From contig OY987265.1 in NCBI GenBank assembly GCA_963920665.1, positions 27,719,001 to 27,783,000 on the forward strand: a stretch of 64,000 bases of DNA, in the 5' to 3' direction. Shown here one piece after another: positions 24,503 to 35,110 of the stretch. Made by a program: the position numbers and the translations under genes. Under the pieces are notes generated by a model. That model was not told the DNA's origin, searched no databases, and worked only from the letters and a program-made list of their open reading frames with translations. Origin of the DNA: Straminergon stramineum. Lineage: Eukaryota > Streptophyta > Bryopsida > Hypnales > Calliergonaceae. The first letter of the stretch is position 1, and every line of letters starts with the position of its first letter.

Positions 24503-25058
24503 CTTATATCTTAACATATATAGATATGTATACATCTTGGTATGTGTAAGCTCCCAATTTGTCACTTAGGACTCATAGTTTTTCTTTTTTCCACTTTTTG
24601 TAGTTTAGTAGTTAATTAGGTGTAAAAATCCCCCCAAAGAGCCTAAGGCCAAAATAAGTTATATACATACCAAATTGGGTATTTGGCCTATTTTGGAGGT
24701 TTAGGTTTAGTTACCCTTTAGATGCCCACTTGTATATAGGTTAAAACCATAAACAGTAGAAGTTAGTAGGTTTGAATATAGTTACCCAATAATGCCTAAA
24801 CCTACTAAGTAGTAGCCCTAGCTAGCTAGGAATTGTGCCATGAGAAGCCCTATGAGGTCTCTAGGTAGGTCTGTGTTTCCCCATACCACCATTAAAATCA
24901 TAAAGCCTAATTGTTAACATTGTAAAAGTTACAATATCAAGACTTGTTAGTCGAGGAATCTACAAGTTCCGAGCATGGATTTAGGGTCTAGAGTATTCTA
25001 GAGGATTGAAAGCAAAGTCCATTTGCCAAGATTCCCTTGTATACAAAAGATTAACTAT

Positions 25059-25231
25059 CACTAGAAAAAACTAGTGTTGGTTTCAATAGAATTCAGTTAG
25101 CGCGGAATTTTGTTTCTGCCAAAAAATGTTGAAACTATGTTGGCTGCAACACAGTTTGTGCATTTTCTGGCAAAAAACAAAATTTCCCATCAGCTGAATT
25201 CTGTTGAAACCAACGCTAGTTTCTTCTAGTA
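25059..25231. mobile_element. CACTA-type hairpin MITE, 173 bp, in the solo LTR
   Basis: Begins CACTAGAAAAAACTAG and ends CTAGTTTCTTCTAGTA. The two halves are near-perfect inverted repeats for most of the length (GTGTTGGTTTCAA... against ...TTGAAACCAACGC). Flanks are TAT (25056-25058) and TAT (25232-25234), the 3-bp duplication expected of CACTA elements. It has no coding capacity. Its CACTAGAA terminus resembles that of the big element at 7440, which may have mobilised it. Confidence 0.85.
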
Positions 25232-26151
25232 TATTTTTTCTGTAATTAGTGGAGGATAGGATTTATCCTTCCCATCCCTACATGTGCAAAGTAAGAATAT
25301 GAGTTTGCACGGCCATTGTGGGACTCTATGAGAGGTCCCTCAAAAACTCTAGGAATTTTATGACTTGCAAAAATATTCTTTTCGGACGGTCAACTGTAGA
25401 AACCCACTACAGAAAATTTGTGAAAATTCATTGGAGGGCGGTAAATTCTCATTAAAAATTAAGTTAGGTTATTTTATACTAATAAGTCTCTCCAATGAGT
25501 TTCATGACATTTTGATAGTAGGAGGTGCCCGAACCAGAAGATTCCCTCCAAATTTAACAACATGGTAGTGCGGGTGAGGAGTTGACCGGCATTTCAAGAG
25601 CTTATGAATTCGAAATGAAGTTAATGAAAGGTCTTTTCTTACCCCCGTGGACCTTCCGAATCACCTTGGCCCAATCACCTTGCTCAAAAAAGGCAATACT
25701 AACAAGTTAGATTTTTAATTCTTTTTTGACGAGGGATGGCGTTGGGTTTCGATGAGTTTTTTGAGAAGGAAAAAGGGGAGGGGTTTTAGAATAGCCTAAA
25801 ATTGGCTTTCTAGAGCCAATGGTGCAATCCGTTTGCCAATTGGAGTTAAACTCCAAAAGTTAGAAGTGGACTAGGAAAGAAATGTAGAAGTCAACATTCA
25901 ATTATAACCATAGATCTTGTGAAGATTAGGGTTAGGAAGTTCCTCTTATGGGGACGAGGTTTCTAGCTCATGAATGGTGGGAGTTTAGTTGTCAACACCC
26001 TTGCAAGGGAGAAATTCCGAGGCAATTTAAGGTTTGTGAACGCCCGAAGTAGGTTAAAATCTTTTAGAAATCTAGAGTTTTTAAGGCTTCCATCCGTCAG
26101 AACCAAGTTCGCAGCTTATAACTTTGAGGGAAGAGAGGATGCCCATCCTCC

Positions 26152-26158
26152 TATAAAA
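26152..26158 (+). promoter_or_regulatory. LTR TATA box
   Basis: TATAAAA followed by GGGGGCGCC, at the position homologous to the minus-strand TATAAAAGG at 6073-6067 of the inverted LTR. Confidence 0.6.
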
Positions 26159-27190
26159 GGGGGCGCCTTTCTCCTCTCAAATCATTCCTATTTTGTATTT
26201 GAGTCTGTTGGGTCCATTTTGTTGAAACTTTTGGTGTTTTGTCAAAAATCTTGGTGGTGTTTGTTTTTTTATTGCTCTTTTTGCTCTCATTTGCTACTCT
26301 TTTCTCTCTTTAGGTTAGTTTTGTTGCAAGTTGTAGAGGTCTTAGGGTTCCTTTTGCACCTTGTTTCATTGTCACTAAGTCTTAGGTTCCTGTGTGGTTG
26401 TCTTGTCTTGAGTTAGCTCTAGTCTTGAGCTCTTAGTCTACTAACCGGGGGGAGGGCTTTGTACCTTCTTCCATTGCAACTTGTTACATGGTGAGAGTGT
26501 TTTAGGTCCCTATAGAGTCCTAACCTTATCCTACCTTACTCTTGGCATTGTGAGTCTCGTCGGGATGGCGAAGCTTTCGACCCCTTAGGTCTTTAGAGTC
26601 TTAGATTGTGTATTAAAGTCTCACCAAACAATCGAGCTTTGAACCTGTAGATCCTCCAAGTCTTAGATTTGGTGTTAAACCCAAATCGGTGGCAAAGCTT
26701 TGATCCTACGAGGCACTTACCTCCAAAGTTTAGTTCCCAAAACATTTTGGAAACAAATCAAAGTTTAGTGCCAAAAAAAGAAGTCTTAGGTCCTAGCCAT
26801 CAAATGTAGGTGTGTTCTCTAAGTCTTCTGTCCTTTCCTTTCTAGTCCTTTATCTTCATTAGAAAACTATCCTTCTAAGGTCATCTATTACAACAAGAGG
26901 GAGGGACCAACACCTAGTACCAATAGTGGACACCAACAGCCAATGTTAGGGAGACCCCCCTTACAGCAATACTAGCTCTAGTATTGTCAAATAGCTCTAG
27001 AGGCCCTGGATCAACGCCCAAGTATCGGCAGTCCGGGTAACGGAGCCCTGTATTAGTAGTCCAAGGGAGACCCACATTTGGCCAAGGCTACTTGGAGTCC
27101 AACACAAGGGCAATTTGGGGCCCAACACGAAGGTTCATGGAGATTCCAAGGAAGAAAATTAACGTAAATAGGATAAAATAGACAGGTAGT

Positions 27191-27257
27191 CACTTCTAGA
27201 AAACTCAATTTTTTGTTTGTTTTCAAAACAAAAAAAAAATTGAGTTTTCTAGTAGTG
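27191..27257. mobile_element. 67-bp CACTA-type mini-MITE
   Basis: CACTTCTAGAAAACTCAATT ... AATTGAGTTTTCTAGTAGTG, a hairpin with about 25-bp arms around a TTTG/CAAA loop. AGT occurs on both sides (27188-27190, 27258-27260), a 3-bp target-site duplication. It is among the shortest intact-looking elements of this type that one could expect. Confidence 0.8.
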
Positions 27258-28604
27258 AGTAGAGGGAATAGAAGTTAGTAAATAGGGTACAATAGAAAGG
27301 TAGTAGAGGGAATAGAAGTTAGAAAATAGAGTAGAATAGAAAGGGATTAGAGGGAAGAAAGGTTAGTACATAGAATGAAGTAGAGGATAGTAAGTAGAGT
27401 AGAATAGACTTAAACAACCTTACACACTTGTTCTCTCCACCAACATCACAACAACCCAAGTGAGGTAGGAGGAGGATGGACGAGAACTAATATGAGGTTT
27501 CGAAAAGGCATTCCACCATTAGGAGTAGTTAGGAGAACATGGGTATTAATTAGAAGTTAGTGGTAGTGGTCATTAATCGTAGGCTAGTGGGATTAATGTA
27601 CGGAAGTAGGCTAGTGGTCATTAATCACCCGGTTGAAGCTTAGAAGTACGTAGCCGGCCAACCACCACCCTCCATGTGGAACGAGGGTGGAAGGAAGGAA
27701 GGCAAGGAAGAGAAAGAAAAGGAAGGGAGTAAGAAGGGAAAGATGGGGAGTTAGGCTCACCAAGTATATTCACATCCAACCTACAAGATTCATCCACTAT
27801 TCATCCAACCCTACAAAGGTGATATGGCGGCAAGGGACGTGTTGAAGGGGAGTCTCAAGCACCTAGATGAGGAACCCTAAGCCAAGGTATGACTCCAATG
27901 CTTCTCCTTCCATTTAGCTAGTTCATTTCCACAATCATAGAATAGGGCCGAGGCCTAGGAGTGGGTAGCACCCCTAGAGCTAGGGTTCATGTTGGTTTAG
28001 CATTATAATCCTAGAGTAGACACCGAGAGGGTTCCGTGGGTATAAAATACGCCCTAAATCAACTCATAACGAGGGAGTTATGGGCGGATAAAGTTGGGGG
28101 TCCAACATGGATGAAGTAGGGTGAAATTCATCCATCCGTGCCCAAACTTGAGACTTGCATACTAGATCATAGGGTAGGGTTAGGGTACAAAAATAAGCGC
28201 CATCCGAGTTAGAGAGAGGGTCTGAAGGGATGGATGAAGTTTAGGCAGCCTCTCCAAGGGCTAAACTTCATCTAGCCATAGCTCCTTGTAGGAATATTCG
28301 ATTTCCAAGAATCTTAGGTTTTTAGAAATGGCATGAACTGATCTTCAAGTTAGTAGTTGTCAACTTGGACCTCTTTCAATTTAGTAGGAAGTCATAGCAG
28401 TTAAAGGATCAAGGCAATAGCTCTACATTAGGATAGTTTGGAGGTTCACAGTGAACTATAGGACTTAGGAGGCTTCAAAAAGATCCATAGCTTGAAAGGC
28501 ACAGTGGATCAATGTTAGGCACCCAATAGAGTAGAGTTCACCCCGAACACAAGAACCTAGGTGTGCTCGTATGTTTGCTATGGGTGGGCAAACATCCACT
28601 CACA

Positions 28605-29756
28605 ATATGTACATCAATACATATCTTATGAGTACATATAGATTTTGAGCCATACAAATATTGATACGTATTAGTTTATACATTCATTATACAAAGTATT
28701 ATATATATTCATGCAATATCTTTTATACTCATGTCTCTGCATGATTTATAATACTTCTCTATATTTTGCATCTCATTCAATTGCATAAAGAAATCTGGTG
28801 TTTTCCTAAAGCAAATTCTTTACACATGACAATGTTACACAAAACATCTCAAAAATCATTCAATCAATGTCTGAGTTGATGTCTCAAAAAATGGAAACAT
28901 ACACATTAGAGATGTCCTAGAAGAGGTCATCCGTAATATTTTCATGTCTTCATGGACGTGCCATAATATATAGCACATGCTAAATGATATTCCAAAAAAA
29001 TAGCCTCATGTCATTGTTGATGTTTGAAAAAACATGTGCAAGTCATACTAGATGTCCAAATTGATAGGACCTAGGCCATAATGCACTACTAACAAAATGT
29101 CTGATGTCAAAAAGGGCCCAAATGAAAAAATTGTTGACATGGTATTGCCTGCCCCATTGGTGCCGATGTGGAGTCAAGGTGGCAACCACTTATGACCTTT
29201 AAAGACCATGTTTTTTGTGATGTTGAGTAGAGTGGCTTTGACTTGGAAATTTTATGGGTTTTTAACTATAATTACCATCGGCCTAGGATATGAAGGATGA
29301 TGTGATCAAGTGTAAAATACCCCCATGAATATCTATCGCGAGCCGTAATCGTAGAAGTCACCATGTTAGTATTTAAGAGTGTATAACTATATAGAATTTT
29401 TCAAAATTTCTAATAGACAAAAAGGATTAGAACACTCTTAGCCTAAACAACTCATAAGACTAAGAGGATACTCTAGGTAATCTATAACGAGATCGAGGAT
29501 GGATCCGGAATCCAGAAACCCGGATAGCGACAACCTACTAACTAGACTTCCAGGCTAGGAAAATAGGGACCCGTTACGGGTAAACGGTCCGCTTTATGAA
29601 CAGTCGGTAATTTGATAGGTACTTAACCCCGCCACTCTCATTTGTTCTTCCTCTTTCTTCCACAACTATTTTGTGCACATGTAGTTGAATGAAAGAGTAG
29701 TGAGTTAGTGATCGGGTGAGAAGCTATTGTGTATTCAGATTTCAAAGTAGTTTGTG
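28605..29756. other. AT-rich interval and 5' region of the following ORF
   Basis: 28605-28800 is AT-rich with no feature. 28830-29130 has CACTA-like words (GATGTCTCA, GATGTCC, ATGTCTGATGTC) and a possible terminus CACTACTAAC at 29084. About 29280-29756 has TCCGGA/CCGG-containing sequence like that around the downstream ORF and looks like its leader. Confidence 0.4.
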
Positions 29757-31676
29757 ATGGCGGAGGGAGATATCCGGAAAACTATGGTCACGAGCCGGAT
29801 GGTTTGTCCAACCATTCCGGAAAGGTTGAGAGAAAGATCACAGCTAGAGGATGATCTGAGTGAGATAGGGTGTGTTGGTCTGTTCATACAGCCATGGACC
29901 ATAAAGAACGACCGGATGATCCAGGAGCTGATTGTAGGTGCTTCAAACCAATACAAGTTGACAGTGAGAGGAAGGCTTGCAACCTGGACCGACGAAGTTT
30001 GGGCTAAGGCTTACGGATTCCCTAAAAAGGGATCTAGTTTAGCTTCTTGGACAAACAAGTTTACAGTCGGGAAGTTCAAGAACGCAGCCCATTCTAAGGA
30101 AGGGTATGCTATTAGTGACTGCCTAGATGCAAGGCAGAGGCATGTCCTAGAATTTCTCATCCCCATCCTCTATCCAGAAAAGCCTACCCGGGTTATGGTT
30201 ACGGTAGCAAACACCATCTTTGGTGCTATGGAGGGTAGACCAGTCAGTTGGGGCAAGGTAATTGGGTCAGTGGTATCCAAGCTTGCCGCCAACGTAGAAA
30301 AAAGAAAGACCAGCCCCATAGGGCCATATCTTTTCCATCTTTACCACTACGCAGAGCTTCTAAGCGATGCAAAAATGGTAGAGTACAACACCGGAGCCAC
30401 CATCCTCCAATACAGCCTCACAGAAGAAGTGACAGCAGAACAACCACCGGTAGAGGAGGAAGAGGATCTAGAAGAGGACGAATAACTCTTGGAGCACAGG
30501 CGACGGAAGTCTATGAATCCGACGTCCCGGGGGAAGCTTCCGGCCCAACAAAAGATATCCAAGGAAGAAGAAGGTAGCATATCCGGATTCTTCAAGACTA
30601 GGTTCAACTGGGTACTACAAGCACAAGAGTACTACGAGAACTTGGTGGATCTGTTGAGGAGGATTAGCCAGGAGTTGAAGACGGAGCCGGAAGACATCCT
30701 CGACGTCTTGAAGAAACTTCCGAATCTAGAAGTACTAGAGAAGAAAGACAAGCAAATTGAAGGCCTGGAGAAGGAAAAGGCAGACCTTCAAGCAAGACTA
30801 AGCTGGGCTCAAGGGGAGATGGCTGTAGCAAAGCAGAGGGAGAAGGAAGCCCTGCAGTTGCTGAAGAACTTATTTGGATTGGTGGACAAGCCGACCAACC
30901 TTGTGATGAAGGCGGCTCTAGTTTAGAACCAATTGGCCGAGGAAGGGCACCTTACCGGATCCAAGGTGATTCGGATACTGGTGGACTTCTCCTCACAGAT
31001 GGAGACTACACTGAAGGAGATGAGGCAGTTGCTTGGGCGGATCGACCTTGACCGTGTCATGGACTTCTCTAACTTTCCAGAGATCCATTTCGACACGGAA
31101 ACCCCCATCAAGCTCACAACCTCCATGCCACTGTCGTCGAAACCGGAAGCCCCGCGGGAAACTCTCCAATATTCAACGGAGCCCTTCTCCAAGCAACTGG
31201 AGAAGACAATCCGAGGGAGTGTGAAGACAGCACCCGAGCCAAGTAAGCAGCCGGATACGACACGGGAGTTGGCACCACGAGAGATTACAGTTTCACCGCC
31301 AATTCTGGTATTCCATCTTCCGAAGAAGGAGCCACTTCAAACACCTCGCACCCAAATCTAGGGTGAACTGACGGAGCGAATTGGAGGATTGTTGAATCTA
31401 GCCCAAACCCATTCGGAAGAATTCGAGCATATGCTGCAAGAGCAACAACCAAGGAAGGAGATTGAGCCTTTCGTATTAGATGAGATGTCTCTAGGCAAGG
31501 AAAATGAGAAGGAGATAACTCAGATTGAGAAATCTGAGGAGGAAGAGTACCAGTCCGAGTCGGAAGACGAGGACGAGGAAGAAGGGGACTACTCTCCTTC
31601 GGAAATCCGGAAGATCTTGACCTGGGCAGCATTACAGATGACACCGATCAAGGCAACTCCAAGGTCATCCATGTGA
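29757..31676 (+). pseudogene. 640-codon repeat-associated ORF with coiled coil, three premature stops; function unrecognised
   Basis: From ATG 29757 (MAEGDIRKTMV) to TGA 31674-31676 one frame stays open except for TAA at 30483, TAG at 30924 and TAG at 31359. The N-terminal ~240 residues form a globular-looking domain (VWAKAYGFPKKG, RHVLEFLIPILYPEKPTRV, SWGKVIG, SPIGPYLFHLYHYAELL), then an acidic linker. Next come a predicted coiled coil (LEVLEKKDKQIEGLEKEKAD, then further heptads to about residue 380), a P/T-rich region, and a very acidic C-terminus (SEEEEYQSESEDEDEEEGDY). The N-terminal domain recalls uncharacterised repeat-associated plant proteins, but I cannot name it. A gag-like or accessory protein of a retroelement is possible. 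Its 3' end is duplicated in inverted orientation at about 33722, which shows it belongs to a repeat. It carries no protease, RT or integrase motif. Confidence 0.6.
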
Positions 31677-32592
31677 GCACCAACAAGTCAAGGCGGGAGC
31701 AGCCAGAAAAAAGCGTGGAAGGCAAAGTAGTTAGGATTTTTGTTTAGACAGTTAGGATTTGAGTTTTGAATCAGATCCGGGTTTCTAGGTGTGGGCCCAG
31801 GTTTCGGATTTGTAGGATCTCACTTTTACGGGTTTCTCGGGAAGTCTATGAGTGGTCACCTGGATTTCTGGGTGGCTTTTTGGCCTTTTGGGCTTTGGTT
31901 GTTTTGAATTTTTAAGTGTGAGGCAGGATTGTTGCCTCTCATTCCATCCTAGCATTATAGTTTTTATTTTATTATCCCTTCTTTAATTTGAGCCACTAAG
32001 TGGACCTTCAGGAATTGATCTGTCGTATATCCAGTTTTCCGATGTTGTCTTATAAGTGTGTGTAAGTGTAAGAGGGGAAGAGGAAAGGAGGAATCCCGAT
32101 CTGAGGGAACTTGGAGCTGAGTTGTGAGGAACGTTTGTGACGTAGTCTAGACTAGTGATTTTGGTCTTGAGCACGTGTCTTTAAACTCCTGGAATGGGAA
32201 TCCGATTAGAAGTGGTGTGGGTGAAGATCCGGAATGCCAGGGAAGGTTCCGTGCGGAGATAAGCAACCGCCGGTGGAAGAAACCCCATATCACTTACCGG
32301 AAGGTCAGCCAAACCCTAGGATCAGTCTAGCAAATGATTAACAATCTCCGGGTCAGTTCCGGTTTCTGTTGGTCTGTTGTTGTAGTAGAGAAGACTTGTT
32401 ACGGCTCTAAGTGACCTGCCTTCCGGAATGGCCATTCAGAAAGTTGTGAGAGTGTTTCTGGTCGATCGAGTGCAATAGTTGGTCTAAGTGTGTGTTGTGT
32501 ACTTTAGAGAGAGAAGAGAGTGTGAGGAATACGAGTGGTGAGTCCCTACCCCTCTATACAATCAAAGGTGGACCCTCTGAGGGTAAAACAGA
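31674..32592 (+). repeat. Left arm of a ~0.9-kb fold-back repeat
   Basis: From the ORF's end ('gcaccaacaagtcaagg', 31678) to 'gaccctctgagggtaaaa' (about 32590), this pairs with the reverse complement of 32818-33722. Identity is roughly 80-90% by eye, and the innermost ~54 bp ('gtggtgagtccctacccctc' onward) are near-perfect. Confidence 0.85.
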
Positions 32593-32817
32593 GGTAACTG
32601 TCGTATGCATAGCGTGCGGTGAATACCATTTACAACACCCAAACGTGTAAACTAACTCGAAATATCATCCCAAGGGATTCTAGTATGTTGTAGCAAGCCT
32701 AGGTTATCCGTTCTACCAACTTAAGCTCTCACTTTCCGGAATCCAATCTGGATTTACTCTATTTTCGGATTCTGGATCCGTCACTTCACTCACAAACACT
32801 CGTTTTTGGTACCTCTA
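32593..32817. repeat. Fold-back spacer, itself repeated inverted at about 34140-34400
   Basis: The block 'gcgtgcggtgaataccattt ... cctaggttatccgttctac ... ttaagctctc' recurs as reverse complement at 34400-34250. The order spacer-after-arm here and spacer-before-arm there is what an LTR shared by both ends of one element would produce, so this block may be LTR sequence. Confidence 0.6.
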
Positions 32818-33722
32818 TTTTACCCTCAGAGGGTCCACCTTTGATTGTATAGAGGGGTAGGGACTCACCACTCGTATTTCTCACTCTCTCTTCTCTCTCA
32901 AAACCACAAAACACACGCTTAGACCAACTGCTGCACTGGATTGACCGGAAACACTCTCACAACCTTCCGGATGGCCAATCCGGAAAGCAGGTCACACAGA
33001 TCCGTAACAAGCCTTCTCCACTACAACGACAGACCAACAAAAACCGGAACTAAGGTAAGGATTGTAAGTCGTTCGCTAAATTGATCCTAGGGTTTGGCTG
33101 ACCTTCCGGTAAGTAATATGGGATTTCTTCCACTGGTGGTTGCTTATCTCCACACGGAACCCTCCCTGGTGTTCCGGATCTACATCCACACCACTCCTAA
33201 TTGGATTCCCATTCCAGGAGTTTTAAAGACACGTGTTCAAGACCAAATTCACTAGTCTAGACTACGTAACAGATGTTCCTTAACACTCAGCCCAAGTCCC
33301 CTCAGATCCGGATTCGTCCTTTCCTCCTCTATTACACTTCAAACATTCACAAGAAAACATAAGGAAGCTAGATATACAACAGATCAATCCCTGAGGGTCC
33401 ACTTGGTGGCTCAAATTAAAATAAGGATGACAAAATACAAACTATAATACTAGGATGGAATGAGAGGCACCAAACCTACCCTTCACTTTAAGACTCAAAA
33501 CAACCACAGCCAAAAAGGCAAAAAGACCACCCGGAAATCCAGGTGACCACTCACAAACTCCCCGAGAAATCCGGAAAAGTGAGATCCTATAAATCCGAAA
33601 CCCGGTCCCACACCTGGAAATCCGGATCCGAATTAAAGTTCAAAATACTAACTGCCTAAAGACTAACTACTTCGCCTTCCGTGCTTTCTTCTGGCTGCTC
33701 CTGCCTTGACTTGTTGGTGCCC
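32818..33722 (-). repeat. Right arm of the fold-back repeat
   Basis: Reverse complement of 31674-32592. It extends just into a copy of the ORF's C-terminal codons (minus strand 'aaggcaactccaaaagc...catcc'), after which the coding region has been replaced by the TCCGGA array. Confidence 0.85.
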
Positions 33723-33785
33723 AAATGGATGCCCTCAAAGTCGCTTTTGGAGTTGCCTTCGAAGTTGCTTTCACTGTTGTCTGGG

Positions 33786-33990
33786 TCAATTCCGGATTAC
33801 ATTCTGGATTCTAGCTCATTTCCGGATTACAGTCAAATCCGGATTCAAGATCTATTCCAGATTCTACTACAATTCCGGATTCTAAGTCAATTCCGGATTC
33901 TAAATTCTAATCTGGATTCCACTTTAATTCCGGATTACTATTCTAGAATCCAGGTCAATTCCGGATCACTTCCGGATTAGACTTTGGTCC
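33786..33990. repeat. Array of AATTCCGGATT motifs
   Basis: About a dozen copies of (T)TCCGGATT or one-mismatch variants (TTCTGGATT, TTCCAGATT, ATCCAGGTC) spaced irregularly 12-24 bp apart, each separated by a variable 'nnAGTCA/CTAGnn' filler. The palindromic core is TCCGGA. The motif is also over-represented, more thinly, across 29.5-34.3 kb. Confidence 0.75.
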
Positions 33991-34139
33991 GGTTACAAAC
34001 CACCTGGTTTGTCTTTTGACCCTTAATGCAATGTTTAAGCTAAGCAACTCCCGGTCTCGCTTGCTTAGTTAAACTATTGAAAAATTCAATACTAGAATAG
34101 TTCTATTTTATATCAAATCAATGCATTCCGAGTTTACGT

Positions 34140-34400
34140 CTCGCGACATTAACAAAAACTAGTGTTGGTATGAAGTGACGGGCCTGCATCCCGGAAGGGA
34201 GTGGATCCGGATTGGGTTCCGAAAAGATAGTAATCCAGAATAGAAAGAAAAGAAGGTCAAGAGAGAGCTTAAGTTGGTAGAACGGATAACCTAGGCTTGC
34301 AACAACGTACTAGAATCCCCTAGGAGGATATTTCGAGTTAGTTTACACATTTGGGTGTTGTAAATGGTATTTACCGCACGCTACGTGTACGACAATATCC
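34140..34400 (-). repeat. Inverted copy of the fold-back spacer (possible LTR remnant)
   Basis: The minus strand reads 'gcgtgcggtaaataccattt ... gcctaggttatccgttctac', matching 32605-32790. Confidence 0.7.
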
Positions 34401-34479
34401 AAAGTCAAGTTTATACTTAAATGAACATCATATAAGTCAAATAAACACCATAAAATTGTATACGAGTAGAAAAAGGTTG

Positions 34480-35110
34480 TGTATGAACTTCAAAAATCCT
34501 TTGGAGAAGTGTACACTACTTCATTGAATGCCAAATTCTCTTTAAAGCTCCAAATGAAGAGTGTGATAGCTTTTTTGAAAGCTAACACATAGTTCTATAA
34601 CTCCTTCAAATTTCAAGTCAAAAGATGATATTGTACGCCTTCCATGATTGATCATAGTTTTTTCTCTCCAAGTCAAGGGCAATTCTTCACTATTCTACTT
34701 CCAAGTCTATAACTTTCATTTTCTAACTCCAAACAAAGAGAGTAAATCCTTTTTTTAAAAGCTAACACAATTATCTATAGACCTTCAAAATTTTAACTCA
34801 AAAGATGGTAGTTTCTGATTTTTATAGTTGATCAAAGTTTCCTCTCTCCAAATCAAAGACTACTCATCACTACTTCACTCACAAGCCTATATCTCTCATT
34901 TCATAACTCCAAACAAAGCTTATTATATGTATATGGAAGTCTAAATAAAAATACATACAAACTTCTTTAAATTTCAATTCAAAATGTCATATTTCTGACT
35001 TCTATAGTTGGTTAAAGTTCTCTCTCTTCAACTCCAAAGGCAACTCATGACTATATTACTATCTAGTCCATAACCTTTGCACCTTAATTCCAAATTAAGA
35101 AAATGATATT
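34480..35110 (+). repeat. Degenerate ~180-bp tandem repeat, about 3.5 units, plus orientation
   Basis: Landmarks CTCCAAATGAAGAG (34544), CTCCAAACAAAGAG (34725), CTCCAAACAAAGCT (34905) and TTCCAAATTAAGAA (35088) are spaced about 180 bp. Shared sub-blocks are 'aaagctaacaca', 'tcaaaagatg', 'ttgatcaaagttt.ctctctcca' and 'tcatcactac'. It is the reverse complement family of 23690-24400. A related single unit lies near 36025. Confidence 0.75.

Larger units (their letters stand above)
24545..28604 (+). mobile_element. Complete solo LTR, about 4.06 kb, same family as 1-7439
   Basis: Begins TGTAAGCTCCCAATTTGTCA at 24545 and ends ...CCACTCACA at 28604, giving the canonical TG...CA ends. The flanks are GTATG (24540-24544) and ATATG (28605-28609), a 5-bp target-site duplication with one mismatch. 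Homology to the inverted 5' half at 7331-5099 ('cggacggtcaact', 'ggcggtaaattc', 'tataaaagg') and to copies 1 and 3 in the 3' half ('tttagttcccaaaacat', 'tttttagaaatggca', 'gcacagtgga') defines the family. There is no internal region or second LTR, hence solo LTR or an LTR-only derivative. An LTR of 4 kb is long and fits large-derivative (LARD-like) elements. ORFs within it are unlikely to be real. Confidence 0.8.

Noticed and set aside
25970..26416. 148-codon plus-strand ORF in the solo LTR
   Set aside because: It crosses the LTR TATA box and CT-rich leader, and its frame is not preserved in the inverted LTR copy.
32530..32880. Intrinsic terminator or structured RNA suggested by the strong inverted repeat
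   Set aside because: The stem is the innermost part of a 0.9-kb element-sized fold-back, explained by inverted repeat copies.
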